From positions 5,567,501 to 5,631,500 of the forward strand of contig BSQZ01000022.1 of the NCBI GenBank assembly GCA_033239005.1: DNA of 64,000 bases. The letters are read 5' to 3'. The DNA is from Lamellibrachia satsuma (lineage: Eukaryota; Annelida; Polychaeta; Sabellida; Siboglinidae). Under the pieces are notes generated by a model. It saw only the letters and a program-made list of their open reading frames with translations, was not told the origin of the DNA and ran no database searches. Each line of letters opens with the position of its first letter. Within the stretch, counting starts at the first letter, position 1. This document shows, one piece after another, positions 37,070-49,884 of this stretch. Made by a program: the position numbers and the translations under genes.

Positions 37070-37084
37070 ATATACATATATATG
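36957..37084. repeat. (TATG)n(TA)n microsatellite
   Basis: Tetranucleotide run then TA run, ending directly at the truncated 5' border of the LINE. Confidence 0.97.
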
Positions 37085-37094
37085 TCTGTATATA

Positions 37095-38158
37095 GAAGGC
37101 TTATGACACAGTCCCTAGAGAGATGGTGTTGGCAACAGTGAGATGGATGGGAGTGCCAGAAGCAGAAGCCAGGATGATGGAAGCAATGTATGAGAGAAAA
37201 GGAAGAGTTGTGGTTGGATCTAGGTTGTCGGAAGAGTTTCCAGTTAACATCAGTTTGAGGCAAGGAAGTGCCCTTAGCCCTTTACTATTTCTCATGGTGA
37301 TGGAAATAATCAGCAGGAAGATCAGCACGAAGGATATTCTCAGGAAGATGATGTATGCAGACGATCTGGCCATAATAGCAGAAAGCAAACAAGACCTACA
37401 GGAAATGTTGGAGGTATTGAAGGGGGTGTTCGAGAAGCACGGACTACGAATGAGCCTAGAGAAGACAGAAGTGATGTGGGTTGGACACCAGAGAGAGGAA
37501 TTGAATATCAGGTTGGATGGTAAAGAGATCAAGCAAGTGGATGGCTTTGTGTACCTTGGAGGAATGGTTACGGAGGATGGGCATTCAGCGGCAGAAGTGC
37601 GACGTCGGACACAAGCGGGAGCGAATGCTTGGAGAAAGGTAGAGGGAGTCATGCTGGACAGAAATATTTCCAAAAAGCTAAAAGGGAAAGTCCTGAGAAC
37701 GTGTGTTACACCAGCATGCCTGTATGGTCTGGAGACAGTGGCGTTGACAGAACAACAACAACATAAGCTGCAAGTTTGTGAGAATAACTGGGTTTGTCAA
37801 ATAATAAGAACAAAGAGGGTGGACAGAAGAAGGATGAACGACCTAAGGAAAGAGGTTGGGATGCAATGCAGCCTAACAGGAAGATTGGTGAGAAGCAGGA
37901 TGAGATGGGCAGGCCACTTGGTAAGAATGGATGTAAGCAAACTGGCAAAGAGAGCAGAGGTGGAAAAACATCAAAGACGCAGGAAAAGGGGAAGGCCACA
38001 GCTGAGATGGGAGGTTTGCGTGAGGAGGGACATGAGAAGATCGGGGGAGGATGAAAGATGGAGAGGGGGCTGCCGATAGATAACTATGGAAAGAAAGAGT
38101 GGCTCGACAATACTTTACCTGACCCTCACCCCTGTACAGCTGGGAACAAGGAGGAAGA

Positions 38159-38160
<2 letters not shown>
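37095..38160 (+). mobile_element. LINE reverse transcriptase 3' half, uninterrupted frame
   Basis: 5'-truncated LINE entering inside the RT A motif ([11 protein letters not shown]) and open to the stop at 38077-38079, about 327 codons. B motif [13 protein letters not shown], catalytic YADD (37355-37366), EKTEVMWVG, VDGFVYLGG, the thumb segment LYGLETVALT and the C-terminal MRWAGHLVRM / RRKRGRPQLRW tail are all present. No frameshift or stop, so the insertion is fairly young, but without endonuclease it is dead. An 80-bp 3' tail follows, then a GT microsatellite. It lies antisense inside the presumed intron between the exons at 34.6 and 40.4 kb. Confidence 0.93.
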
Positions 38161-38162
<2 letters not shown>

Positions 38163-38239
<77 letters not shown>

Positions 38240-38240
38240 C
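38163..38240. repeat. (GT)n microsatellite
   Basis: About 35 pure GT units, directly after the LINE 3' end. Confidence 0.97.
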
Positions 38241-38242
38241 AC

Positions 38243-38600
38243 ACAAGGATGACTGTTAAAATATGACTGTTACAAGTGTAGCTGTTACAAATATTGTGCT
38301 ACAAATTTGCCTGTAACGTAACGAGTGTGAATGTCACAATTGCGAATGTCCTCATGACCGTCAAATTGTGTAACACTGACATTTGTAAAAGTCACAACTG
38401 TAACATTTACATTTGGACAGTCACACTTCTAGCAAACACACTTGTAACTTGCACACTTATAACAGTCACACTGTAACAGTCACACTTGTAGCAATCACAC
38501 TTATAGCAACAACACTTGTAACACTTACACTTGTAACAATTACACTTGTAGCCGTCAAATTTATAACATTCACGCTTGTAACCGTAAATGTGTAACAGTG
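38243..38600. repeat. degenerate cacacttgtaac repeat, block 1
   Basis: Loose tandem copies of a roughly 12-18 bp motif (cacttgtaacantcacac). A second block of the same repeat lies at about 38900-39085, on the other side of a LINE fragment. Confidence 0.75.
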
Positions 38601-38619
38601 CCATTTGCACGTACATACA

Positions 38620-38895
38620 GTAACAGGCAGAGTGTCGTAATCCCGAGGGCACGCCTCCCAATTACACGCTTTGCGACCTGCTCACTGAACGTCAAGTGGT
38701 GTGCTTGTCTCAGTGGACTATCTCGGTTGTGGAGATATGTATGAGTTCTGCTAGGTAATTGGGTGCCAGGCCATATCAACATTTCAAGAAAATACTGGCA
38801 CTTTAAATGTGATTCGGTGACGCACCAGTAACCAATGCAGTGCCCGCAACAGATTTTGTAAGATGACCTCCACAGAATAGCTGCGTGAACTGAAG
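38620..38895 (-). mobile_element. LINE reverse transcriptase C-terminal fragment
   Basis: Minus strand, in shifted frames: LLRALHWLLVRHRITFKV, then GLAPNYLAELIH, then HHLTFSEQVAKRVIGRRALG. These match the ordered C-terminal motifs of Jockey/CR1-type LINE polyproteins (LHWLPV..RI.FK, GLAP.YL..L). Multiple frameshifts and stops; an old fragment inside the cacttgtaac repeat field. Confidence 0.7.
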
Positions 38896-38899
38896 CAAT

Positions 38900-39085
38900 T
38901 TGTAACATTCACAATAGTTATTATTTCAACATTCACACTTGTAACATTCACAATTGTTATTATTGTAACAATCACACTTGTAACATTCACGACAGTTTTA
39001 TTGTAACACTCACACGTGTAACATTCACAACAACTATTATCGTAACACTCACACTTATAACATTCACAACTGTAAAAATCGCACG
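38900..39085. repeat. degenerate cacacttgtaac repeat, block 2
   Basis: Copies of tgtaacattcacaattgtta-type sequence. Confidence 0.75.
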
Positions 39086-39303
39086 TGTGTAATTTTATAC
39101 ACAAACAAAATGTAAACACTGGCTGCTCCCTGGTTGTCAGTTCCCAATACCAAAAGGATTTGATCCATGACGTGTTAAGCCTCGGAGGTTATCAGTGCAC
39201 TGAATGTCTACAAGACAGTGAGGCAGTTTATGGTGTGTTAAATCGTCGGTAGAAGTTGAAATCGTGTCTGATTATACTGTAGCAGTTTTGATCCATTGTA
39301 GAC

Positions 39304-39402
39304 GCATATCACTGCACGAGCTGTCTCGCATATCACTGCACGAGCTGTCTCGCATATCACTGCACGAGCTGTCTCGCATATCACTGCACGAGCTGTCTCG
39401 TT
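39304..39402. repeat. 24-bp repeat, 4 copies
   Basis: Unit catatcactgcacgagctgt followed by ctcg. Confidence 0.95.
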
Positions 39403-39718
39403 TATCCCTTGGATGATTGGATGATATCACTTCTTATAGTTGTCCAGCCTCGTTTATCCATTGGATGATATCACTTCTTATAGTTGTCCAGCCTCGTTTA
39501 TCCCTTGGAGGATATCACTTCTTATAGTTGTCCAGCCTCGTTTATCCATTGGATGATATCACTTCTTATAGTTGTCCAGCCTCGTTTATCCCTTGGATGA
39601 TATCACTTCTTATAGTTGTCCAGCCTCGTTTATCCCTTGGATGATATCACTTCTTATAGTTGTCCAGCCTCGTTTATCCCTTGGATGATATCACTTCTTA
39701 TAGTTGTCCAGCCTCGTT
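39403..39718. repeat. 44-bp minisatellite, about 7 copies
   Basis: Unit cttatagttgtccagcctcg then tttatcccttggatgatatcactt. The phrase atatcact is shared with the adjoining 24-bp repeat, suggesting that one grew from the edge of the other. Confidence 0.96.
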
Positions 39719-40367
39719 TAGCCAATTACGTGCTCAGACGAAACACACAGTTAGTTATTGATAGAGGATCGCCGAAATGCAACGAAATGCATCCGTCATC
39801 AACATTAACCTTTATCTTGATCCGATTGCAGCACGTTCAATCAGATGATGGTAGAATTTCGCTATGAATACAGGAATAACTCGGTGATTCGTCAATTCCT
39901 TTCACTATACGACATTATCAGTACAATTGGCGAGTGCTTGACTTTACGTGAGTCCGTGATAATAGGCACACAATAGTTAATGCGTCGTATTAATTAACCC
40001 ATTTAGTCCTTCGCTAATCAGGTTTGTTCATGTTCAAATCTATAGTAATTGAATAGTTTAAGCTATGTGCGCAGTCGGTTTAATAAAAGTTTAAGTAACG
40101 CACACAGTCGGTGTAATAAAAAGGGCCTTCTTTTGTTGATATCGTCGAAATAATAGACTTTTATCGTTAAATCAGATCATTTGCGGCAATGTGAATAGGC
40201 TTTTGTCACGTACCTATATAGAGAAAGAGCGAGATCAGTGCTCCAAGAAGATGGCACAACTCTCAATATCCAACACTGGAATATCACATTTATTTTCCTA
40301 AAGTGTTTTGCTATTAATTTATTATTATTATTATTATTATCATTATTATTATTTAAAAAGAACATAC
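39719..40367. other. no gene recognised; (ATT)n at the end
   Basis: AT-rich. A short (ATT/ATC)n run at about 40320-40352 sits just downstream of the donor of the exon at 40368-40566. Confidence 0.45.
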
Positions 40368-40566
40368 CTTCATCGTGCAACGTGCTGGATCTGTCGGCAG
40401 ACTCAGAGTCGAAGTTTGATTTAATCGACTCGAAAGAAGTCTCAGGGCCGGTGGTTCTTGTCTCGCCGTCTTTGGCTTCTGGCGAGGCTTTCTTCGATGC
40501 TTCTATAAGGGCGCGATTCGACAGAAGTTTTCCGTGGATGTCTAACTTAATCAAGTCCCGGGCGTC
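40368..40566 (-). CDS. candidate internal exon, unknown product
   Basis: A 199-nt exon candidate with acceptor ttcctgtcag|gac and donor gaag|gtatgtt, open in one frame: DARDLIKLDIHGKLL, SNRALIEASKKA, GETRTTGPETSFESIKS, NFDSESADRSSTLHDEG. Hydrophilic, Ser/Thr/Asp/Glu-rich, probably disordered; no domain recognised. It ends in phase 1 and the SEA exon at 34773-34590 begins in the matching phase, joining as DEG-AAGRF. A link to the same gene is therefore possible but rests only on phase, strand and order. Confidence 0.5.
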
Positions 40567-40778
40567 CTGACAGGAACAGGACAGGACAGGACAGGAACAT
40601 AAAATAATATTGTCGTTGCGCACATATGTCAACATTAGTTCGTATGTCAACAGTTGGCTCAGCTACACACGAGTTGTTGGCAACGTTTCCTTGTTGTTAA
40701 GTTAACATCCTGCGCCGCGCTCTGTGCGTCAAGTCGACGCTTTCTCAAAATGCAGAACTTCACAAACAATGATGATGC

Positions 40779-40927
40779 ACGCACGCACGCACGCACATAC
40801 GCACCTACGCACACGCCAAACGCACGCACGCAAGCACGCACGCATGAACGCAGGAACGTACCCACGACAAACGCATACACACACACGCACGCACGCACAC
40901 ACATACGCACGCGCGCGCGCGCGCACA
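40779..40927. repeat. (ACGC)-rich microsatellite
   Basis: Imperfect cacgcacgcac sequence ending in a (CG)n run at 40909-40924. Confidence 0.93.
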
Positions 40928-42164
<1,237 letters not shown>

Positions 42165-42227
42165 TTGGGTCACGCCGTCAATTATGGTGTATAAAGTTTC
42201 AATTTTATTCCACACGCAACACATGTA

Positions 42228-42762
42228 CACGTACATAGTATGATGTGGTGACATGACATATTATGATGTGGTGACATGACATAGTATGATGTGGTGACAT
42301 GACATAGTATGATGTGGTGACATGACATAGTATTATGTGGTGACATGACATAGTATAATGTGGTGACATGACATAGAATGATGTGGTGACATGACATATT
42401 ATGATGTGGTGACATGACGTAGTATGATGTGGTGACATGACATAGTATTATGTGGTGACATGACATAGTATAATGTGGTGACATGACATAGAATGATGTG
42501 GTGACATGACATATTATGATGTGGTGACATGACGTAGTATGATGTGGTGACATGACATAGTATGATGTGGTGACATGACATAGTATTATGTGGTGACATG
42601 AGGTAGTATGATGTGGTGACATGACGTAGTATGATGTGGTGACATGACATAGTATGATGTGGTGAAATGACATAGTATGATGTGGCGACATGACGCAGTA
42701 TGATGTGATAACATGACGTAGTATGATGTGGTGACATGACGTAGTATGATGTGGTGATATGA
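42228..42762. repeat. 23-bp minisatellite, about 23 copies
   Basis: Unit agtatgatgtggtgacatga followed by cat. Ordered variants (tattatg, tataatg, gaatgatg, tattatgatg) occur twice in the same sequence in 42310-42420 and 42440-42540, so a multi-unit block was copied. Confidence 0.98.
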
Positions 42763-42879
42763 CAAACAGCTGAAGTCTTGCTACGTCCATGCTATGTCCA
42801 TATTGAAATTAAATACAAATATTAATCCCAGCAAAGGAAAGTACTTCGAATTAAAGGTAATTCGAATTAAATTCTCGTG

Positions 42880-43012
42880 TACAGTCCCCAGTGTTGAAAT
42901 CCAGGTTTTACACCGACCCTACCGGGCCTAGTCTGGGCCTTGTCCGGGTCTTTAACCAACACATCTGCAACGCAAATGGGTATCCTAATCATTAGACCCC
43001 CACGCTTCCACT
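42880..43012 (-). mobile_element. tRNA-derived SINE (Glu-like head)
   Basis: The minus strand reads gcgtgggggtctaatgatta then ggatacccatttgcgttgca, resembling the acceptor and D arm of tRNA-Glu (A-box-like ggtctaatgattaggat, 42982-42998), with a degenerate B box ggttaaagacccgg at 42944-42957. The anticodon arm does not fold as in a working tRNA. Best read as the head and start of the body of an old tRNA-derived SINE; a decayed tRNA gene is the alternative. Confidence 0.5.
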
Positions 43013-44571
43013 AGTATCAGTCAGTACATCTGCGTTTCGATTTACTTAAATGCGTCAGTCCCTACCTGTTTCTTGTGAAGTACCATGACGCCCACAATAC
43101 ACGACTGTCGGCTTGGCGCAGTCCAGACGCACGCCAGCCAGTCGGCCTAGACGTGTCTACACCGCGGCCACTGCCAATCATGATGATTGACGGGATTACG
43201 CAAGAAGAGACGCTGTGTTGTCTAACAATGTATACACGCGTCAACACCTCACTGCATAAGGCGTCCCGCGTACGTCCAGCACGTCATGTTGCGCCAGGGA
43301 CATAATGTGTTACTGTCTGCAATTCAAATGTTTTCAAGCTATCTAGTACATTAAAATATAAGAATGACGCGAAAAAGAGCAAGTACTTATTTCCACTATG
43401 GTCCTTAGATAAATCACAGAAGAATATTGCTCTGATTTTAAGAAAACGCTATTCTTAAAAAATAACAAAGAATAATTTAGCTTTGTCGTACTACAGCGCC
43501 ATATAACTTCGTGGCTAATATTATATTACATTTAGCGTTGTGTTAACCGAGTCATGTCACTGGATATGATCAGATTGACAGCGAAAAATAACTTTAAAAT
43601 CAGGAGGAAGTCTACATAGAAATATGTGGCAAACACGAAGCATTCAGTATCCTTGTGGCACTGCTTTAAAGCGATGATTTATGAATCATGTTATTGGTCA
43701 TCTATTCGAGAAACAAGGGTTGTGCATCAACTGCGAGCAGCAGCCAAACAGCAAAGCTTTTAGATATGGGTTTACTTCGAGTCCTAGTCCAAGAACAAAT
43801 CAACTTCACCTTCATCCCTTGACAGGACGGTCGTAGGTGTCTCATTCACACACAGTCATCGCCAGCGTTGCATGGCCTCTGCTGTGTGTAGCAGGGTCGC
43901 TAGTTCTCGATGTGTCCATTCTTGTACGTTATCTAGACAGTTCTCTATATGGCGGCCTCTTATTCTCTTTCCCTCCAGTGTGGATGGTTTTCTTAGGTGT
44001 TGTTGTGTCGGTTGATTGGCTAAACCAGGAGAGCTTTCGTCGTTTCATCGACGCCAACACGGGTCTTTGCTTTCAAGAAGGGAAGTGACATGTTATCTCA
44101 AATATTCGTATGTTTTGTGTCGAGTATAAGAAATTCGCAGTGGTCTGCTGTAGTATTTCGTTTCAAATAGTTGTACGCTTCTCTCTGTCTCTACATTCAG
44201 AGTCAGCTCTCCTATCTGGAGGGGACGATGGATACAGCGAGTGCCCTGTAGCGATTACGCATGGTTCGACGATTGATGTCTCTCTTCTTGTTCGTTTTTG
44301 CGCGGGCTTTCCAAGATTGCGTGATTCTCTGCCATTCTTTCACAGAACGAACCCTCAGCTGTAACATCGACTACGTTAGCATTGTCCGAAGTTTGTGTTT
44401 TTATATTCGTTGACGTTGAAAGTCTTCAATTACGAAACAAGGAGAGTCAAGCGATGCTAATGACATCAGTAAAAACTAGACCGACTTCACAGCTGAGAAC
44501 TAGAAAGGTGTCGCTGGATGCACGTTTCATCATCAAGATGTCGTCTTTTGCGCCAAATTGTAGCGCGAAAC

Positions 44572-44574
<3 letters not shown>
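43013..44574. other. no confident gene
   Basis: A plus-strand frame at 43837-44088 (83 codons) encodes two hydrophobic stretches around LVLDVSILVRYLDSSLYGG and faintly recalls the first membrane segments of XK-related proteins. There are no clean splice borders and the match is too weak to call. Confidence 0.3.

Positions 44575-44642
<68 letters not shown>
44575..44642. repeat. (AT)n microsatellite
   Basis: Pure AT run at the outer edge of the left inverted-repeat arm. Confidence 0.97.
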
Positions 44643-44645
<3 letters not shown>

Positions 44646-45790
44646 CTATATGCAACTGTTACTGTACTATGTTTTGTGAAATGTCTTTTACATTCAAATG
44701 TCATAGCATACTGAGGGTTTGGATATTTAGTAAAAAAGCGGCATGAACACTGGCTACATCGAGCATGTTGAAATGACTCGCAAACACCGACACTTTGACA
44801 ATTATTGAATATTAAAGCAAGACCAACGACTGCGTTAAAAAAAGTAATCCAACTATTATTAAGAATCCTTTCGTACAAGTTATGTCGGGTCTTTTAACCT
44901 GATTTAGTTGAAAGAAAAAATAGACAAAAGAAGTACGTGGATACACGACTACAACGTTAGGAGTACGTGGATACACGACTACAACGTTAAGAGTACGTGG
45001 ATACACGACTACAACGTTAGGAGTACGTGGATACACGACTACAACGTTAGGAGTACGTGGATACACGACTACAACGTTAGGAGTACGTGGATACACGACT
45101 ACAACGTTAGGTAACTCGGTGAATGTCAATCAGGATTGATACATGTTTGGGAAAACGATTAAACTATATCGTTGCATACCGGGACGTAGGGGACAGGTCT
45201 TTGCATGACAACACATATCACTGTTAATATGTGAACTAATGAAAGCAATTAAAACATAGAGAATCCCTACAAAGTGTTTCTCTCAACTGTTTTTGAAAAC
45301 GGTACCCATCCACGAAAAAGACACTGAATTATGCACTTTGTTTAGAGAATACTTTCCCAGTTTACATGGCTTAGTGTACACATTATCGAGGTAATCGCAA
45401 CAAGACATACCAGCATCGCTGCAAATATATGCAAGATGTTAATTTTTTAATTACACTTGAAAGAACGTCATTCACCCCATTACACATAAGACGTGTGCAT
45501 TACGTGTTCAATTCGATAAAGAAGAACACGAATAGTGTTTTTGTCAATACGTTTCCAAACAACATACATCAATGAAATAGACGCTGAACAGTGATAGCTT
45601 TTTAGCGCAGACTTTCCCAGTTTGCGTGCTTCACTGTCGTATGTTAAGAATACGAAGTCTAAGCTATGACGTGGTCTGTGCTACCGAAGTCCGAAGTCTT
45701 TGTTTTGTTTTCGTTGAATTATAACGTTGTCAATTACTAGATTGCAGACAAAAGGAACTTCAAGCGATATCGATGTCATCAATAAAATGT
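44643..45790 (+). repeat. large inverted repeat, left arm (pairs with 49885-50830)
   Basis: Landmarks appear in this order here and in reverse complement at 49.9-50.8 kb: tttacattcaaatgtcatagcata (44687), cctgatttag..gaaagaaaaaatag (44898), the gtggatacacgac unit (44938), gaggtaatcgc..aagacata (45389), and agactttcccagtttgcgtgc (45609). Identity is roughly 70-80% by eye with indels. Confidence 0.8.
44931..45111. repeat. 30-bp minisatellite, 6 copies
   Basis: Unit gtacgtggatacacgactac followed by aacgttagga. The opposite arm of the inverted repeat has only one copy of this unit (about 50545-50572). Confidence 0.96.
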
Positions 45791-48200
45791 AGACAAACGT
45801 CACAGAGAGAAATAGGCGGAATGTACATAGAGCTGTTTTTTTTTTAAATAATATAAAACATAAAACTTATGTTGAAGTTGTCGCCAGATGTACCAATGAC
45901 GAATGATGAACACTGGCTACATAAAGCTGAAAGAGAACACACACACACACACCACGATATTTTGACATTGGACGGACGTTAGCTAATGCGAGCTGATAAA
46001 ACAAGACAAAATATTGCATAACACGAGAAATACAATCTTACTAATCATGATTTCTGACATAAAATGATAGATCGAGAAATGTAACGAGGTAATTGCTACA
46101 GAACATACCAAAATCGCTATGAATGTATGAGAGAAGTCCATTTTATATAGACATTTTAGTTTAAATACAGTTTTTTAACCCACTACACAATAAGACGTGA
46201 CGAATTGAAATATGATGGGTATGCGACTATGGACGGTTATTAACAATCGAGAGATGATACGATTGAACTATGGTTTACGTAAAGACGAAGATAAATATGG
46301 GCACAGGAGGATAGTGGGCAATTTGTGTTTTTTGGCTAATTTTATTTGAATAATGTGTTGACAGGTAAACGGTTTGACATGAAAACTCCGCTAGCTTTGA
46401 ACGGAATTGTTGTGTAGGATATTGTATAGAATAGTACAAACATAAATTAATCCCCGGATAATTCCCAATCAAAGATCGCAAGCGTTGCTATTCCATCACG
46501 TCATGATACTTCTTGGTTCATTATGTAATTTAATTAGATACCTTGTTCCAGCGAAGTACCAAGTGGACAGGCAATGCTGGTTTGGACCTAGTCAATATTT
46601 AAGTAAGCCATACGCCACTACTAATACCTACCAATGTGTTATTTATTCTAGACACCTCCAACAAAATATTTGAGTCATAGACATCCCATGCAGCATCGCT
46701 ACAAATGTACGTGACAAGTCACTTTATTAATGACACCGCCAAGTTGAAAGGTAGTTTTTTTTTCACCCTATACACCATAAGAGTTGATGAATTATTTGTT
46801 CTCTCCGAGTTAGCGTGACAATCTAAGAAAGCACAACATGAGGTGAATCGTGTGTGTGCGATTATTTACTTTGTCAAACAAACCTTACACAATTACTTTG
46901 AAACGATTATACTTTACCCGAAGGATGTCTTATGTAAAACTATGCAAGGAATTTAAGCAGGTATTAACAGCAATACATACCATCATCGCTACGAATGTAT
47001 GCGAGATGTCCATTTTTTAATTACACCGTTAATTTGAAAAGTTTTCACCCAAGTACACCATCAGACGTGAGGAATCACGTGTTCTCTGAGTTCAAGTTAC
47101 AATCTACGAAATAATAACGCGAATGATGTATTTTTCTCAACACATTTTTTGAAACAGCATCGACACACGAAAAGATTTTGAACAGTGCCAGGTTTTTTGC
47201 GCAGACTTTCCTAGTTTGCATGCTTCCCGAACATATGTTAGGAACACGAAGTCTTAGCTACGACGTTGTCTGTGCGACCGCCGACCTATGTCTATATTTT
47301 GCAATCGATAAAGTTGATCGTCGACAATTACGAAGTTGCAGACACAAGGATCTTCAAGCAATGTAGTTATCAGCAATATTAAGTAGACTTTTTTAAGTAT
47401 ACTTTTTTTTAAATTACCACAAACCTCATATTCAGTGTATGTCTTTAGTTGTTACTAATAATTATATCTAACACAAAATGATGGGTATGCGACTAGTGGG
47501 CAGTTAACTAAAATACAACATGATTCGTTTGACCTATGATTTACGAAGATACGAATATATGGCCACTAGCGGATGGTGGGTAATTAATGTTTTTGAACTA
47601 CCTTTATTTGAATAATATGATGGAAGGTAAACGGCATGGCATGCACACCCCAATCCAATATAATATGATGGAAGGTAAACGGCATGGCATGCACACCCCA
47701 ATCCAATATAATGTAACTGTGAGACGAAGTGTAACGTAGTATAATGTTTCCAATTTTTCAAAATAAATTAATTTCCGGTTAGTTTAATCAATCATCAATA
47801 TAATTGTAAAATTCCAAATCAAACAGTGGCAGTGTTGCTGATCCAAAATATCATAATATGTCTGGGTCGTTATGATACTTAATGAGATACTTTGTTCCTT
47901 TGAAATACAAAGTGGACAATCTATGAAAATTTGATATATTATATATTTAAGTAAGTAACGCCAATGAAAACATTAAAGACGTATTTTACAAGAATGCCCG
48001 AAAATGGTTATTTATTTCTAGGCACTTTAGCACGATTTATAATGTAATTTGCATTTGGTCGGTCAACGTAGTGAGACAGTACCGGGGTAGTCGTTACAAG
48101 ACATACTAGGATTGCTACATATGCATGCGAGAAGTCCCTTTTTAATTACACTGGTAAGGTGAAATGTAGTTTTTCAAACCAGTACGCCATAAAACGTTAT
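45600..48200 (+). repeat. diverged segmental repeats of about 1.3-1.6 kb
   Basis: The sequence cagactttcc(c/t)agtttgc..gaacacgaagtctaagct occurs at about 45609 and 47203. The block gatgggtatgcgact..ttatttgaataat occurs at about 46218 and 47479. The block ggtta/gtgatacttcttgg..aagtggaca occurs at about 46500 and 47870, and the block gcatcgctac..gtccattttttaatta..cacca at several places (45412, 46110, 46690, 46980, 48115). No protein is encoded. This looks like an unknown dispersed element or old tandem duplications. Confidence 0.7.
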
Positions 48201-48229
48201 GAATTATTTACTACATTTATTACTGCTAT

Positions 48230-48375
48230 TACATTTACAAGACAACCACCACTATCCTTACAACACCATCACCACTGACAAAAGTACCACCAACAACAAC
48301 TGTAACATCACAACGTCCACCCCCACAACCAAAACCTCCACACCCAACACCTCCAAAACCACCGCTAAATCATAG
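48230..48375. repeat. C/A-rich low-complexity tract
   Basis: caccaccatcaccac / accaccaacaacaac-type sequence, purine-pyrimidine skewed, without a strict unit. Confidence 0.8.
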
Positions 48376-48664
48376 GCAACAACGTCTAGGTGATCACAAC
48401 GCAAGTACTCGTTCTAGAATCAATAATAAAGTATAGTTAAGATAAGTAATACTGCATAGTATATATTTATCCCATTCCACCGGCCGATGTTGTCGTTGCC
48501 CTGCCACACTCCTTGTGTGAACATCGCCAAGAAACGTCTGCGTATGGCGTGTCTGCCTTTGTCCTAGAGTCGAATACAAGCCGCACAAAAACCGTTGTGT
48601 TATCACTTCATAACGCACAGCCATAGGCGGCTGGGCGAGGTGACCACATGGACAGGAAAATAAT

Positions 48665-48842
48665 TAATAACAAGTCTGCCTTCAACATGTACTGTTTCTT
48701 ATTGACACACGGAAATATACAGGTCCAACATGAGTCATTGTGTCAATAACAACATGTACTGTTTCTTACTGACACAGTGAAATACATAGCTCCAACATGA
48801 GTCATTGTGTCAATAACAACATGTACTGTTTTGAACTGACAC
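48665..48842 (-). repeat. 67-bp hairpin satellite, short cluster (about 2.5 copies)
   Basis: Units containing gagtcattgtgtcaataaca then acatgtactgtttcttactgacac, the reverse complement of the array at 52.4-53.3 kb. Confidence 0.93.
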
Positions 48843-48851
48843 AGGAAAACA

Positions 48852-48921
48852 CCCACACCCCCCCCCACGCACACGCACACGCACACGCACACGCACACGC
48901 ACACACACACACACACACACA
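48852..48921. repeat. (ACGC)/(CA)n microsatellite
   Basis: Follows directly on the 67-bp units, starting from a poly-C run. Confidence 0.95.
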
Positions 48922-49884
48922 ATTTGCATTGAGCGACATTTTGTATCACATGTATATGTCGCTGCTGGCTCGGTCACTTGCATCTAAGACATCCATGATA
49001 TTAACATATGTGTTTGGCTACAACAAAAATACCTGTAACTGTTGTTTTTTTAACGTGAACAGAAGGCAACATGTAACATTACACGTTCAAACGTTCTCGT
49101 TTAGTTCAGACGGAATTATGTTTTCCTAAATTAAAATACTGTGCGCCTGAAACATGCAGTGAATGTTATGATGCGTTGCGTAAACATTGCATATATATTT
49201 CAAATGTTAGCAAAAATCTTCGCGCACGTTTCCTGAAAATGGGACAATATCTACTAAGACCCGAAATGGCAATATTTATTTACTATTAAGCTTCACTTTG
49301 TGTTATAGTGAGACAGTAAAAGGAGACATTTGTTAACGTCATATACGACTACGTATAACACGTGTTATTGAACAATACGATATTAAAATATCATTAAGGT
49401 GTAAAAAAATCGAATCTAGAAAACAGGTAGTTACAAGATCCGTTCATTACTGTATAAACGATACAAACAAAACGTTTTACTTACCGAGCGGACAACAGAT
49501 CTTCCTATGAAGCCAATGGTGCTCAAGTCTGCCAATGTCTCTCTATATATACACAACTGTGCCTGAATCAACTATGCATCTTCACACGTCATAGCCGTTT
49601 TTAGGAAGTGCTGCCAGTCTTCACGGATCAGAATACAAAGGGGTGTCTGGGTTGCATATACCAAACTTCCGTAACATGAAACTTTGGTATTAGTTAACTT
49701 TCCTGCACAACTTTCCATCAGCCATCCTTCCCCTTAACTATAATCATATGAACGGAATTGTGTCGGGTTGGTTTAACAAATTAACTAACCGCACACACCT
49801 GTTCCACCTCAATTCCTACTTTCTTAGATTGTCATGATCACTCGGAGTGGAAAACGTAATTCATCATGTCTAATGGCTTTGATT
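48922..49884. other. no gene recognised
   Basis: AT-rich unique DNA, only short frames. Confidence 0.45.

Noticed and set aside
43837..44088. Hydrophobic frame faintly like XK-related proteins
   Set aside because: Similarity is limited to a few residues around the first membrane segments and no exon borders were found.
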